Shown here one piece after another: positions 11,069 to 26,495 of a DNA stretch of 64,000 nt. Source of the stretch: Loxodes magnus. Its lineage: Eukaryota > Ciliophora > Karyorelictea > Loxodida > Loxodidae. The stretch covers positions 1 through 64,000 of the forward strand of contig CAMPDV010000883.1 in NCBI GenBank assembly GCA_946699065.1. Reading direction: 5' to 3'. The notes beneath the pieces were generated by a model, which had not been told where the DNA came from, searched no databases, and saw only the letters and a program-made list of their open reading frames with translations. The first letter of the stretch is position 1, and each line of letters begins with the position of its first letter. The translations under genes were made by a program, and so were the position numbers.

Positions 11069-12373
11069 ATGTTACAAAAGAATCAATATAGCTATTATGA
11101 CTCACTTGCTAGTTATGATTATGTATAACCTTATGAGACTGATAAAGCTGTTTACGTCTACAACTACGATTATACCACAAGTCCATCATATTATTATTAC
11201 AATTCACTCGAAAGTCCCTATGTTTATGATTCTCTCTCATCGGATGCTTACGATTATACTGCCTAATCATCTTATTACTATTATGATTCACTCGAAAGTC
11301 CCTATGTTTATGATTCTCTCTCATCAGATGCTTATACTGCATAACCATCTTATTACTATTATGATTCATTCATACAAAAATCATTAAAACCCTATGCTTA
11401 TTACTAGTATGATTCCCCCTATAGTTACGACTAATCATATTATTATTATGATTCTCTCTCATCAGATGCTTATAGTTATGCACCTTATTACTACTATGAT
11501 TCACTCTTAGAAAAGTCAGAAAGACCTTATAGTTACTCACAGGCACCATCATATTATTATTATGATTCTCTCTCATCAGATGCTTATAGTTATGCACCTT
11601 ATTACTACTATGATTCACTCTTAGAAAAGTCAGAAAGACCTTATAGTTACTCACAGGCACCATCATATTATTATTATGATTCTCTCTCATCAGATGCTTA
11701 TAGTTATGCACCTTATTACTACTATGATTCACTCTTAGAAAAGTCAGAAAGACCTTATAGTTACTCACAGGCACCATCATATTACTATTATGATTCATTC
11801 TTACAAAAATCAGAAAAACCATATAGTTATGCACAAGCACCTTATTACTACTATGATTCCTTACTAGAGAAATCAGATATTTATGCCTATTCTTAGTCAT
11901 ATTATTATTATGATTCATTCTTACAAAAATCAGAAAGACCTTATAGTTATGCATAGGTACCCTATTACTATTATGATTCACTCTTATAAAAGTCAGAAAG
12001 ACCTTATAGTTACTCACAGGCACCATCATATTACTATTATGATTCATTCTTACAAAAATCAGAAAAACCATATAGTTATGCACAAGCACCTTATTACTAC
12101 TATGATTCCTTACTAGAGAAATCAGATATTTATGCCTATTCTTAGTCATATTATTACTATGATTCATTCTTACAAAAATCAGAAAGACCTTATAGTTATG
12201 CACAGGCACCCTATTATTACTACGATTCTTTATTAGAGAAATCAGAATCACCTGTTTATATCTATAGTTACGATTATTCAGTACCACCATCATATTATTA
12301 CTATGATGACCAACCAAATTACGATTATGCAGAAAAATTAAGTTACAGTTATTATGATTACTAGTTTGATTGA
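11069..12373 (+). CDS. Copy 7, tyrosine-rich protein, 434 aa (A3 B' B)
   Basis: Uninterrupted 435-codon frame. Three A modules are followed by a 40-aa partial block beginning SFLQKSEKP, then a full B and the standard C-terminal part. The same architecture recurs in copies 8 and 17, and with a fourth A module in copy 23. Confidence 0.85.
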
Positions 12374-12857
12374 GAATACAACTTTTTTATTTATTTTTTT
12401 TACTCTTAATCTCTTTTTTACTCATTTAAATATAATGTAAAATCTTGTCTTTCAAGATGTAATTAAAATTTATTGCAATTAAGTATTTTAATTGGAACTC
12501 ATTGATATATAATATGCAGTCAAAAATATCCTAGACTTACTTTATATCCAAGACTTATTAAATGTTCAGAAATTTCCGAGACTTAATTATATCTATCAAC
12601 TTTATTACGATATCGGTTAAACTTATCATTTTTATAGATTTGTTACTGAAGAGAGATATGGTATTTAAAAATTATATATCAGTTTTTCACTGAAAAATAA
12701 AACCCCAATGCTATTGTAAAAAAACTAATAAAAAAACGATTACTAAAATATGATATATAAGCAGAACATTCGTTTTTTCTAAAAAATGTAAAAACTTCTC
12801 GCGATCATTCTAAGTTTGGTTGTTTCCATTCAAAGTTACAAAAGCGGAGTGTAGCAA
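12374..12857 (+). other. Spacer 7-8
   Basis: 484 bp, consensus layout; nothing unusual seen. Confidence 0.75.
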
Positions 12858-14162
12858 ATGTTACAAAAGAATCAATATAGCTATTATGACTCACTTGCTA
12901 GTTATGATTATGTATAACCTTATGAGACTGATAAAGCTGTTTACGTCTACAACTACGATTATACCACAAGTCCATCATATTATTATTACAATTCACTCGA
13001 AAGTCCCTATGTTTATGATTCTCTCTCATCGGATGCTTACGATTATACTGCCTAATCATCTTATTACTATTATGATTCACTCGAAAGTCCCTATGTTTAT
13101 GATTCTCTCTCATCAGATGCTTATACTGCATAACCATCTTATTACTATTATGATTCATTCATACAAAAATCATTAAAACCCTATGCTTATTACTAGTATG
13201 ATTCCCCCTATAGTTACGACTAATCATATTATTATTATGATTCTCTCTCATCAGATGCTTATAGTTATGCACCTTATTACTACTATGATTCACTCTTAGA
13301 AAAGTCAGAAAGACCTTATAGTTACTCACAGGCACCATCATATTATTATTATGATTCTCTCTCATCAGATGCTTATAGTTATGCACCTTATTACTACTAT
13401 GATTCACTCTTAGAAAAGTCAGAAAGACCTTATAGTTACTCACAGGCACCATCATATTATTATTATGATTCTCTCTCATCAGATGCTTATAGTTATGCAC
13501 CTTATTACTACTATGATTCACTCTTAGAAAAGTCAGAAAGACCTTATAGTTACTCACAGGCACCATCATATTACTATTATGATTCATTCTTACAAAAATC
13601 AGAAAAACCATATAGTTATGCACAAGCACCTTATTACTACTATGATTCCTTACTAGAGAAATCAGATATTTATGCCTATTCTTAGTCATATTATTACTAT
13701 GATTCATTCTTACAAAAATCAGAAAGACCTTATAGTTATGCATAGGTACCCTATTACTATTATGATTCACTCTTATAAAAGTCAGAAAGACCTTATAGTT
13801 ACTCACAGGCACCATCATATTACTATTATGATTCATTCTTACAAAAATCAGAAAAACCATATAGTTATGCACAAGCACCTTATTACTACTATGATTCCTT
13901 ACTAGAGAAATCAGATATTTATGCCTATTCTTAGTCATATTATTACTATGATTCATTCTTACAAAAATCAGAAAGACCTTATAGTTATGCACAGGCACCC
14001 TATTATTACTACGATTCTTTATTAGAGAAATCAGAATCACCTGTTTATATCTATAGTTACGATTATTCAGTACCACCATCATATTATTACTATGATGACC
14101 AACCAAATTACGATTATGCAGAAAAATTAAGTTACAGTTATTATGATTACTAGTTTGATTGA
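12858..14162 (+). CDS. Copy 8, tyrosine-rich protein, 434 aa (A3 B' B)
   Basis: Intact 1305-bp frame with the architecture of copy 7. It reads TAC where copy 7 has TAT in the tetrad just after the partial block (near 13693), a silent difference. Confidence 0.85.
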
Positions 14163-14645
14163 GAATACAACTTTTTTATTTATTTTTTTTACTCTTAATC
14201 TCTTTTTTACTCATTTAAATATAATGTAAAATCTTGTCTTTCAAGATGTAATTAAAATTTATTGCAATTAAGTATTTTAATTGGAACTCATTGATATATA
14301 ATATGCAGTCAAAAATATCCTAGACTTACTTTATATCCAAGACTTATTAAATGTTCAGAAATTTCCGAGACTTAATTATATCTATCAACTTTATTACGAT
14401 ATCGGTTAAACTTATCATTTTTATAGATTTGTTACTGAAGAGAGATATGGTATTTAAAAATTATATATCAGTTTTTCACTGAAAAATAAAACCCCAATGC
14501 TATTGTAAAAAAACTAATAAAAAACGATTACTAAAATATGATATATAAGCAGAACATTCGTTTTTTCTAAAAAATGTAAAAACTTCTCGCGATCATTCTA
14601 AGTTTGGTTGTTTCCATTCAAAGTTACAAAAGCGGAGTGTAGCAA
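14163..14645 (+). other. Spacer 8-9
   Basis: 483 bp, consensus layout, with one A fewer in the run before cgattac (near 14520). Confidence 0.75.
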
Positions 14646-15946
14646 ATGTTACAAAAGAATCAATATAGCTATTATGACTCACTTGCTAGTTATGATTATG
14701 TATAACCTTATGAGACTGATAAAGCTGTTTACGTCTACAACTACGATTATACCACAAGTCCATCATATTATTATTACAATTCACTCGAAAGTCCCTATGT
14801 TTATGATTCTCTCATCGGATGCTTACGATTATACTGCCTAATCATCTTATTACTATTATGATTCACTCGAAAGTCCCTATGTTTATGATTCTCTCTCATC
14901 AGATGCTTATACTGCATAACCATCTTATTACTATTATGATTCATTCATACAAAAATCATTAAAACCCTATGCTTATTACTAGTATGATTCCCCCTATAGT
15001 TACGACTAATCATATTATTATTATGATTCTCTCTCATCAGATGCTTATAGTTATGCACCTTATTACTACTATGATTCACTCTTAGAAAAGTCAGAAAGAC
15101 CTTATAGTTACTCACAGGCACCATCATATTATTATTATGATTCTCTCATCAGATGCTTATAGTTATGCACCTTATTACTACTATGATTCACTCTTAGAAA
15201 AGTCAGAAAGACCTTATAGTTACTCACAGGCACCATCATATTATTATTATGATTCTCTCTCATCAGATGCTTATAGTTATGCACCTTATTACTACTATGA
15301 TTCACTCTTATAAAAGTCAGAAAGACCTTATAGTTACTCACAGGCACCATCATATTACTATTATGATTCATTCTTACAAAAATCAGAAAAACCATATAGT
15401 TATGCACAAGCACCTTATTACTACTATGATTCCTTACTAGAGAAATCAGATATTTATGCCTATTCTTAGTCATATTATTACTATGATTCATTCTTACAAA
15501 AATCAGAAAGACCTTATAGTTATGCATAGGTACCCTATTACTATTATGATTCACTCTTATAAAAGTCAGAAAGACCTTATAGTTACTCACAGGCACCATC
15601 ATATTACTATTATGATTCATTCTTACAAAAATCAGAAAAACCATATAGTTATGCACAAGCACCTTATTACTACTATGATTCCTTACTAGAGAAATCAGAT
15701 ATTTATGCCTATTCTTAGTCATATTATTACTATGATTCATTCTTACAAAAATCAGAAAGACCTTATAGTTATGCACAGGCACCCTATTATTACTACGATT
15801 CTTTATTAGAGAAATCAGAATCACCTGTTTATATCTATAGTTACGATTATTCAGTACCACCATCATATTATTACTATGATGACCAACCAAATTACGATTA
15901 TGCAGAAAAATTAAGTTACAGTTATTATGATTACTAGTTTGATTGA
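14646..15946 (+). pseudogene. Copy 9, tyrosine-rich protein (hybrid A3 B' B), frame broken
   Basis: Two independent 2-bp losses of CT lie in the ctctctcatc stretch, near 14809 and 15143. The third A module carries TAA where A normally has GAA (L-taa-K), so the A/B recombination point lies further upstream than in copies 7-8. Confidence 0.75.
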
Positions 15947-16428
15947 GAATACAACTTTTTATTTATTTTTTTTACTCTTAATCTCTTTTTTACTCATTTA
16001 AATATAATGTAAAATCTTGTCTTTCAAGATGTAATTAAAATTTATTGCAATTAAGTATTTTAATTGGAACTCATTGATATATAATATGCAGTCAAAAATA
16101 TCCTAGACTTACTTTATATCCAAGACTTATTAAATGTTCAGAAATTTCCGAGACTTAATTATATCTATCAACTTTATTACGATATCGGTTAAACTTATCA
16201 TTTTTATAGATTTGTTACTGAAGAGAGATATGGTATTTAAAAATTATATATCAGTTTTTCACTGAAAAATAAAACCCCAATGCTATTGTAAAAAAACTAA
16301 TAAAAAAACGATTACTAAAATATGATATATAAGCAGAACATTCGTTTTTTCTAAAAATGTAAAAACTTCTCGCGATCATTCTAAGTTTGGTTGTTTCCAT
16401 TCAAAGTTACAAAAGCGGAGTGTAGCAA
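15947..16428 (+). other. Spacer 9-10
   Basis: 482 bp, consensus layout, with a short T run after the stop and one A fewer before atgtaaaaac. Confidence 0.75.
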
Positions 16429-17733
16429 ATGTTACAAAAGAATCAATATAGCTATTATGACTCACTTGCTAGTTATGATTATGTATAACCTTATGAGACT
16501 GATAAAGCTGTTTACGTCTACAACTACGATTATACCACAAGTCCATCATATTATTATTACAATTCACTCGAAAGTCCCTATGTTTATGATTCTCTCTCAT
16601 CGGATGCTTACGATTATACTGCCTAATCATCTTATTACTATTATGATTCACTCGAAAGTCCCTATGTTTATGATTCTCTCTCATCAGATGCTTATACTGC
16701 ATAACCATCTTATTACTATTATGATTCATTCATACAAAAATCATTAAAACCCTATGCTTATTACTAGTATGATTCCCCCTATAGTTACGACTAATCATAT
16801 TATTATTATGATTCTCTCTCATCAGATGCTTATAGTTATGCACCTTATTACTACTATGATTCACTCTTAGAAAAGTCAGAAAGACCTTATAGTTACTCAC
16901 AGGCACCATCATATTATTATTATGATTCTCTCTCATCAGATGCTTATAGTTATGCACCTTATTACTACTATGATTCACTCTTAGAAAAGTCAGAAAGACC
17001 TTATAGTTACTCACAGGCACCATCATATTATTATTATGATTCTCTCTCATCAGATGCTTATAGTTATGCACCTTATTACTACTATGATTCACTCTTATAA
17101 AAGTCAGAAAGACCTTATAGTTACTCACAGGCACCATCATATTACTATTATGATTCATTCTTACAAAAATCAGAAAAACCATATAGTTATGCACAAGCAC
17201 CTTATTACTACTATGATTCCTTACTAGAGAAATCAGATATTTATGCCTATTCTTAGTCATATTATTACTATGATTCATTCTTACAAAAATCAGAAAGACC
17301 TTATAGTTATGCATAGGTACCCTATTACTATTATGATTCACTCTTATAAAAGTCAGAAAGACCTTATAGTTACTCACAGGCACCATCATATTACTATTAT
17401 GATTCATTCTTACAAAAATCAGAAAAACCATATAGTTATGCACAAGCACCTTATTACTACTATGATTCCTTACTAGAGAAATCAGATATTTATGCCTATT
17501 CTTAGTCATATTATTACTATGATTCATTCTTACAAAAATCAGAAAGACCTTATAGTTATGCACAGGCACCCTATTATTACTACGATTCTTTATTAGAGAA
17601 ATCAGAATCACCTGTTTATATCTATAGTTACGATTATTCAGTACCACCATCATATTATTACTATGATGACCAACCAAATTACGATTATGCAGAAAAATTA
17701 AGTTACAGTTATTATGATTACTAGTTTGATTGA
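16429..17733 (+). CDS. Copy 10, tyrosine-rich protein, 434 aa (hybrid A3 B' B)
   Basis: Intact. It has the same hybrid third A module as copies 9 and 12, with TAA in the L-x-K position (near 17098). Confidence 0.85.
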
Positions 17734-18218
17734 GAATACAACTTTTTTATTTATTTTTTTTACTCTTAATCTCTTTTTTACTCATTTAAATATAATGTAA
17801 AATCTTGTCTTTCAAGATGTAATTAAAATTTATTGCAATTAAGTATTTTAATTGGAACTCATTGATATATAATATGCAGTCAAAAATATCCTAGACTTAC
17901 TTTATATCCAAGACTTATTAAATGTTCAGAAATTTCCGAGACTTAATTATATCTATCAACTTTATTACGATATCGGTTTAAACTTATCATTTTTATAGAT
18001 TTGTTACTGAAGAGAGATATGGTATTTAAAAATTATATATCAGTTTTTCACTGAAAAATAAAACCCCAATGCTATTGTAAAAAAACTAATAAAAAAACGA
18101 TTACTAAAATATGATATATAAGCAGAACATTCGTTTTTTCTAAAAAATGTAAAAACTTCTCGCGATCATTCTAAGTTTGGTTGTTTCCATTCAAAGTTAC
18201 AAAAGCGGAGTGTAGCAA
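17734..18218 (+). other. Spacer 10-11
   Basis: 485 bp, one extra T near 17978; otherwise consensus. Confidence 0.75.
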
Positions 18219-19537
18219 ATGTTACAAAAGAATCAATATAGCTATTATGACTCACTTGCTAGTTATGATTATGTATAACCTTATGAGACTGATAAAGCTG
18301 TTTACGTCTACAACTACGATTATACCACAAGTCCATCATATTATTATTACAATTCACTCGAAAGTCCCTATGTTTATGATTCTCTCTCATCGGATGCTTA
18401 CGATTATACTGCCTAATCATCTTATTACTATTATGATTCACTCGAAAGTCCCTATGTTTATGATTCTCTCTCATCAGATGCTTATACTGCATAACCATTC
18501 TTATTACTATTATGATTCATTCATACAAAATCATTAAAACCCTATGCTTATTACTAGTATGATTCCCCCTATAGTTACGACTAATCATATTATTATTATG
18601 ATTCTCTCTCATCAGATGCTTATAGTTATGCACCTTATTACTACTATGATTCACTCTTAGAAAAGTCAGAAAGACCTTATAGTTACTCACAGGCACCATC
18701 ATATTATTATTATGATTCTCTCTCATCAGATGCTTATAGTTATGCACCTTATTACTACTATGATTCACTCTTAGAAAAGTCAGAAAGACCTTATAGTTAC
18801 TCACAGGCACCATCATATTATTATTATGATTCATTCTTACAAAAATCAGAAAGACCTTATAGTTATGCATAGGTACCCTATTACTATTATGATTCACTCT
18901 TATAAAAGTCAGAAAGACCTTATAGTTACTCACAGGCACCATCATATTACTATTATGATTCATTCTTACAAAAATCAGAAAAACCATATAGTTATGCACA
19001 AGCACCTTATTACTACTATGATTCCTTACTAGAGAAATCAGATATTTATGCCTATTCTTAGTCATATTATTACTATGATTCATTCTTACAAAAATCAGAA
19101 AGACCTTATAGTTATGCATAGGTACCCTATTACTATTATGATTCACTCTTATAAAAGTCAGAAAGACCTTATAGTTACTCACAGGCACCATCATATTACT
19201 ATTATGATTCATTCTTACAAAAATCAGAAAAACCATATAGTTATGCACAAGCACCTTATTACTACTATGATTCCTTACTAGAGAAATCAGATATTTATGC
19301 CTATTCTTAGTCATATTATTACTATGATTCATTCTTACAAAAATCAGAAAGACCTTATAGTTATGCACAGGCACCCTATTATTACTACGATTCTTTATTA
19401 GAGAAATCAGAATCACCTGTTTATATCTATAGTTACGATTATTCAGTACCACCATCATATTATTACTATGATGACCAACCAATTACGATTATGCAGAAAA
19501 ATTAAGTTACAGTTATTATGATTACTAGTTTGATTGA
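18219..19537 (+). pseudogene. Copy 11, tyrosine-rich protein (A2 B2), frame broken
   Basis: Extra T near 18499, missing A near 18527 and missing A near 19481. The first two cancel, so only a short stretch is out of frame before the last change alters the C-terminus. The corrected product would be 439 aa with two full B blocks. Confidence 0.75.
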
Positions 19538-20021
19538 GAATACAACTTTTTTATTTATTTTTTTTACTCTTAATCTCTTTTTTACTCATTTAAATATAAT
19601 GTAAAATCTTGTCTTTCAAGATGTAATTAAAATTTATTGCAATTAAGTATTTTAATTGGAACTCATTGATATATAATATGCAGTCAAAAATATCCTAGAC
19701 TTACTTTATATCCAAGACTTATTAAATGTTCAGAAATTTCCGAGACTTAATTATATCTATCAACTTTATTACGATATCGGTTAAACTTATCATTTTTATA
19801 GATTTGTTACTGAAGAGAGATATGGTATTTAAAAATTATATATCAGTTTTTCACTGAAAAATAAAACCCCAATGCTATTGTAAAAAAACTAATAAAAAAA
19901 CGATTACTAAAATATGATATATAAGCAGAACATTCGTTTTTTCTAAAAAATGTAAAAACTTCTCGCGATCATTCTAAGTTTGGTTGTTTCCATTCAAAGT
20001 TACAAAAGCGGAGTGTAGCAA
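19538..20021 (+). other. Spacer 11-12
   Basis: 484 bp, consensus layout; nothing unusual seen. Confidence 0.75.
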
Positions 20022-21326
20022 ATGTTACAAAAGAATCAATATAGCTATTATGACTCACTTGCTAGTTATGATTATGTATAACCTTATGAGACTGATAAAG
20101 CTGTTTACGTCTACAACTACGATTATACCACAAGTCCATCATATTATTATTACAATTCACTCGAAAGTCCCTATGTTTATGATTCTCTCTCATCGGATGC
20201 TTACGATTATACTGCCTAATCATCTTATTACTATTATGATTCACTCGAAAGTCCCTATGTTTTATGATTCTCTCTCATCAGATGCTTATACTGCATAACC
20301 ATCTTATTACTATTATGATTCATTCATACAAAAATCATTAAAACCCTATGCTTATTACTAGTATGATTCCCCCTATAGTTACGACTAATCATATTATTAT
20401 TATGATTCTCTCTCATCAGATGCTTATAGTTATGCACCTTATTACTACTATGATTCACTCTTAGAAAAGTCAGAAAGACCTTATAGTTACTCACAGGCAC
20501 CATCATATTATTATTATGATTCTCTCTCATCAGATGCTTATAGTTATGCACCTTATTACTACTATGATTCACTCTTAGAAAAGTCAGAAAGACCTTATAG
20601 TTACTCACAGGCACCATCATATTATTATTATGATTCTCTCTCATCAGATGCTTATAGTTATGCACCTTATTACTACTATGATTCACTCTTATAAAAGTCA
20701 GAAAGACCTTATAGTTACTCACAGGCACCATCATATTACTATTATGATTCATTCTTACAAAAATCAGAAAAACCATATAGTTATGCACAAGCACCTTATT
20801 ACTACTATGATTCCTTACTAGAGAAATCAGATATTTATGCCTATTCTTAGTCATATTATTACTATGATTCATTCTTACAAAAATCAGAAAGACCTTATAG
20901 TTATGCATAGGTACCCTATTACTATTATGATTCACTCTTATAAAGTCAGAAAGACCTTATAGTTACTCACAGGCACCATCATATTACTATTATGATTCAT
21001 TCTTACAAAAATCAGAAAAACCATATAGTTATGCACAAGCACCTTATTACTACTATGATTCCTTACTAGAGAAATCAGATATTTATGCCTATTCTTAGTC
21101 ATATTATTACTATGATTCATTCTTACAAAAATCAGAAAGACCTTATAGTTATGCACAGGCACCCTATTATTACTACGATTCTTTATTAGAGAAATCAGAA
21201 TCACCTGTTTATATCTATAGTTACGATTATTCAGTACCACCATCATATTATTACTATGATGACCAACCAAATTACGATTATGCAGAAAAATTAAGTTACA
21301 GTTATTATGATTACTAGTTTGATTGA
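20022..21326 (+). pseudogene. Copy 12, tyrosine-rich protein (hybrid A3 B' B), frame broken between two indels
   Basis: Extra T near 20260 and missing A near 20942. Total length is the normal 1305 bp, but the 680 bp between the two indels is out of frame and meets TGA at once. Confidence 0.75.
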
Positions 21327-21810
21327 GAATACAACTTTTTTATTTATTTTTTTTACTCTTAATCTCTTTTTTACTCATTTAAATATAATGTAAAATCTTG
21401 TCTTTCAAGATGTAATTAAAATTTATTGCAATTAAGTATTTTAATTGGAACTCATTGATATATAATATGCAGTCAAAAATATCCTAGACTTACTTTATAT
21501 CCAAGACTTATTAAATGTTCAGAAATTTCCGAGACTTAATTATATCTATCAACTTTATTACGATATCGGTTAAACTTATCATTTTTATAGATTTGTTACT
21601 GAAGAGAGATATGGTATTTAAAAATTATATATCAGTTTTTCACTGAAAAATAAAACCCCAATGCTATTGTAAAAAAACTAATAAAAAAACGATTACTAAA
21701 ATATGATATATAAGCAGAACATTCGTTTTTTCTAAAAAATGTAAAAACTTCTCGCGATCATTCTAAGTTTGGTTGTTTCCATTCAAAGTTACAAAAGCGG
21801 AGTGTAGCAA
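21327..21810 (+). other. Spacer 12-13
   Basis: 484 bp, consensus layout; nothing unusual seen. Confidence 0.75.
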
Positions 21811-23131
21811 ATGTTACAAAAGAATCAATATAGCTATTATGACTCACTTGCTAGTTATGATTATGTATAACCTTATGAGACTGATAAAGCTGTTTACGTC
21901 TACAACTACGATTATACCACAAGTCCATCATATTATTATTACAATTCACTCGAAAGTCCCTATGTTTATGATTCTCTCTCATCGGATGCTTACGATTATA
22001 CTGCCTAATCATCTTATTACTATTATGATTCACTCGAAAGTCCCTATGTTTATGATTCTCTCTCATCAGATGCTTATACTGCATAACCATCTTATTACTA
22101 TTATGATTCATTCATACAAAAATCATTAAAACCCTATGCTTATTACTAGTATGATTCCCCCTATAGTTACGACTAATCATATTATTATTATGATTCTCTC
22201 TCATCAGATGCTTATAGTTATGCACCTTATTACTACTATGATTCACTCTTAGAAAAGTCAGAAAGACCTTATAGTTACTCACAGGCACCATCATATTATT
22301 ATTATGATTCTCTCTCATCAGATGCTTATAGTTATGCACCTTATTACTACTATGATTCACTCTTAGAAAAGTCAGAAAGACCTTATAGTTACTCACAGGC
22401 ACCATCATATTATTATTATGATTCATTCTTACAAAAATCAGAAAGACCTTATAGTTATGCATAGGTACCCTATTACTATTATGATTCACTCTTATAAAAG
22501 TCAGAAAGACCTTATAGTTACTCACAGGCACCATCATATTACTATTATGATTCATTCTTACAAAAATCAGAAAAACCATATAGTTATGCACAAGCACCTT
22601 ATTACTACTATGATTCCTTACTAGAGAAATCAGATATTTATGCCTATTCTTAGTCATATTATTACTATGATTCATTCTTACAAAAATCAGAAAGACCTTA
22701 TAGTTATGCATAGGTACCCTATTACTATTATGATTCACTCTTATAAAAGTCAGAAAGACCTTATAGTTACTCACAGGCACCATCATATTACTATTATGAT
22801 TCATTCTTACAAAAAATCAGAAAAACCATATAGTTATGCACAAGCACCTTATTACTACTATGATTCCTTACTAGAGAAATCAGATATTTATGCCTATTCT
22901 TAGTCATATTATTACTATGATTCATTCTTACAAAAATCAGAAAGACCTTATAGTTATGCACAGGCACCCTATTATTACTACGATTCTTTATTAGAGAAAT
23001 CAGAATCACCTGTTTATATCTATAGTTACGATTATTCAGTACCACCATCATATTATTACTATGATGACCAACCAAATTACGATTATGCAGAAAAATTAAG
23101 TTACAGTTATTATGATTACTAGTTTGATTGA
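21811..23131 (+). pseudogene. Copy 13, tyrosine-rich protein (A2 B2), one frameshift
   Basis: One extra A in the A run of the second B block, near 22813. The same run is expanded in copies 15, 23 and 27, which makes it a likely homopolymer error hot spot. Confidence 0.78.
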
Positions 23132-23615
23132 GAATACAACTTTTTTATTTATTTTTTTTACTCTTAATCTCTTTTTTACTCATTTAAATATAATGTAAAA
23201 TCTTGTCTTTCAAGATGTAATTAAAATTTATTGCAATTAAGTATTTTAATTGGAACTCATTGATATATAATATGCAGTCAAAAATATCCTAGACTTACTT
23301 ATATCCAAGACTTATTAAATGTTCAGAAATTTCCGAGACTTAATTATATCTATCAACTTTATTACGATATCGGTTAAACTTATCATTTTTATAGATTTGT
23401 TACTGAAGAGAGATATGGTATTTAAAAATTATATATCAGTTTTTCACTGAAAAATAAAACCCCAATGCTATTGTAAAAAAACTAATAAAAAAAACGATTA
23501 CTAAAATATGATATATAAGCAGAACATTCGTTTTTTCTAAAAAATGTAAAAACTTCTCGCGATCATTCTAAGTTTGGTTGTTTCCATTCAAAGTTACAAA
23601 AGCGGAGTGTAGCAA
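23132..23615 (+). other. Spacer 13-14
   Basis: 484 bp, one T missing in acttatatcc near 23299. Confidence 0.75.
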
Positions 23616-24936
23616 ATGTTACAAAAGAATCAATATAGCTATTATGACTCACTTGCTAGTTATGATTATGTATAACCTTATGAGACTGATAAAGCTGTTT
23701 ACGTCTACAACTACGATTATACCACAAGTCCATCATATTATTATTACAATTCACTCGAAAGTCCCTATGTTTATGATTCTCTCTCATCGGATGCTTACGA
23801 TTATACTGCCTAATCATCTTATTACTATTATGATTCACTCGAAAGTCCCTATGTTTATGATTCTCTCTCATCAGATGCTTATACTGCATAACCATCTTAT
23901 TACTATTATGATTCATTCATACAAAAATCATTAAAACCCTATGCTTATTACTAGTATGATTCCCCCTATAGTTACGACTAATCATATTATTATTATGATT
24001 CTCTCTCATCAGATGCTTATAGTTATGCACCTTATTACTACTATGATTCACTCTTAGAAAAGTCAGAAAGACCTTATAGTTACTCACAGGCACCATCATA
24101 TTATTATTATGATTCTCTCTCATCAGATGCTTATAGTTATGCACCTTATTACTACTATGATTCACTCTTAGAAAAGTCAGAAAGACCTTATAGTTACTCA
24201 CAGGCACCATCATATTATTATTATGATTCATTCTTACAAAAATCAGAAAGACCTTATAGTTATGCATAGGTACCCTATTACTATTATGATTCACTCTTAT
24301 AAAAGTCAGAAAGACCTTATAGTTACTCACAGGCACCATCATATTACTATTATGATTCATTCTTACAAAAATCAGAAAAACCATATAGTTATGCACAAGC
24401 ACCTTATTACTACTATGATTCCTTACTAGAGAAATCAGATATTTATGCCTATTCTTAGTCATATTATTACTATGATTCATTCTTACAAAAATCAGAAAGA
24501 CCTTATAGTTATGCATAGGTACCCTATTACTATTATGATTCACTCTTATAAAAGTCAGAAAGACCTTATAGTTACTCACAGGCACCATCATATTACTATT
24601 ATGATTCATTCTTACAAAAATCAGAAAAACCATATAGTTATGCACAAGCACCTTATTACTACTATGATTCCTTACTAGAGAAATCAGATATTTATGCCTA
24701 TTCTTAGTCATATTATTACTATGATTCATTCTTACAAAAATCAGAAAGACCTTATAGTTATGCACAGGCACCCTATTATTACTACGATTCTTTATTAGAG
24801 AAATCAGAATCACCTGTTTATATCTATAGTTACGATTATTCAGTACCACCATCATATTAATTACTATGATGACCAACCAAATTACGATTATGCAGAAAAA
24901 TTAAGTTACAGTTATTATGATTACTAGTTTGATTGA
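23616..24936 (+). pseudogene. Copy 14, tyrosine-rich protein (A2 B2), one late frameshift
   Basis: One extra A near 24860, in the last tetrad of the C-terminal part. Everything before it is open, so about 414 residues would be made normally before the shift. Confidence 0.78.
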
Positions 24937-25423
24937 GAATACAACTTTTTTATTTATTTTTTTTACTCTTAATCTCTTTTTTACTCATTTAAATATAATG
25001 TAAAATCTTGTCTTTCAAGATGTAATTAAAATTTATTGCAATTAAGTATTTTAATTGGAACTCATTGATATATAATATGCAGTCAAAAATATCCTAGACT
25101 TACTTTATATCCAAGACTTATTAAATGTTCAGAAATTTCCGAGACTTAATTATATCTATCAACTTTATTACGATATCGGTTAAACTTATCATTTTTATAG
25201 ATTTGTTACTGAAGAGAGATATGGTATTTAAAAATTATATATCAGTTTTTCACTGAAAAATAAAACCCCAATGCTATTGTAAAAAAACTAATAAAAAAAC
25301 GATTACTAAAATATGATATATAAGCAGAACATTCGTTTTTTTTTCTAAAAAATGTAAAAACTTCTCGCGATCATTCTAAGTTTGGTTGTTTCCATTCAAA
25401 GTTACAAAAGCGGAGTGTAGCAA
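24937..25423 (+). other. Spacer 14-15
   Basis: 487 bp. The T run after attcg (near 25335) is three bases longer than usual. Confidence 0.75.
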
Positions 25424-26495
25424 ATGTTACAAAAGAATCAATATAGCTATTATGACTCACTTGCTAGTTATGATTATGTATAACCTTATGAGACTGATAA
25501 AGCTGTTTACGTCTACAACTACGATTATACCACAAGTCCATCATATTATTATTACAATTCACTCGAAAGTCCCTATGTTTATGATTCTCTCTCATCGGAT
25601 GCTTACGATTATACTGCCTAATCATCTTATTACTATTATGATTCACTCGAAAGTCCCTATGTTTATGATTCTCTCTCATCAGATGCTTATACTGCATAAC
25701 CATCTTATTACTATTATGATTCATTCATACAAAAATCATTAAAACCCTATGCTTATTACTAGTATGATTCCCCCTATAGTTACGACTAATCATATTATTA
25801 TTATGATTCTCTCTCATCAGATGCTTATAGTTATGCACCTTATTACTACTATGATTCACTCTTAGAAAAGTCAGAAAGACCTTATAGTTACTCACAGGCA
25901 CCATCATATTATTATTATGATTCTCTCTCATCAGATGCTTATAGTTATGCACCTTATTACTACTATGATTCACTCTTAGAAAAGTCAGAAAGACCTTATA
26001 GTTACTCACAGGCACCATCATATTATTATTATGATTCATTCTTACAAAAATCAGAAAGACCTTATAGTTATGCATAGGTACCCTATTACTATTATGATTC
26101 ACTCTTATAAAAGTCAGAAAGACCTTATAGTTACTCACAGGCACCATCATATTACTATTATGATTCATTCTTACAAAAAATCAGAAAAACCATATAGTTA
26201 TGCACAAGCACCTTATTACTACTATGATTCCTTACTAGAGAAATCAGATATTTATGCCTATTCTTAGTCATATTATTACTATGATTCATTCTTACAAAAA
26301 TCAGAAAGACCTTATAGTTATGCACAGGCACCCTATTATTACTACGATTCTTTATTAGAGAAATCAGAATCACCTGTTTATATCTATAGTTACGATTATT
26401 CAGTACCACCATCATATTATTACTATGATGACCAACCAAATTACGATTATGCAGAAAAATTAAGTTACAGTTATTATGATTACTAGTTTGATTGA
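25424..26495 (+). pseudogene. Copy 15, tyrosine-rich protein (A2 B1), one frameshift
   Basis: This is the 1071-bp form plus one A near 26178. Confidence 0.78.

Noticed and set aside
20260..20942. Programmed frameshifting in copy 12 (compensating +1 and -1)
   Set aside because: The changes differ in place between copies, have no common slippery motif, and the shifted frame meets TGA at once.
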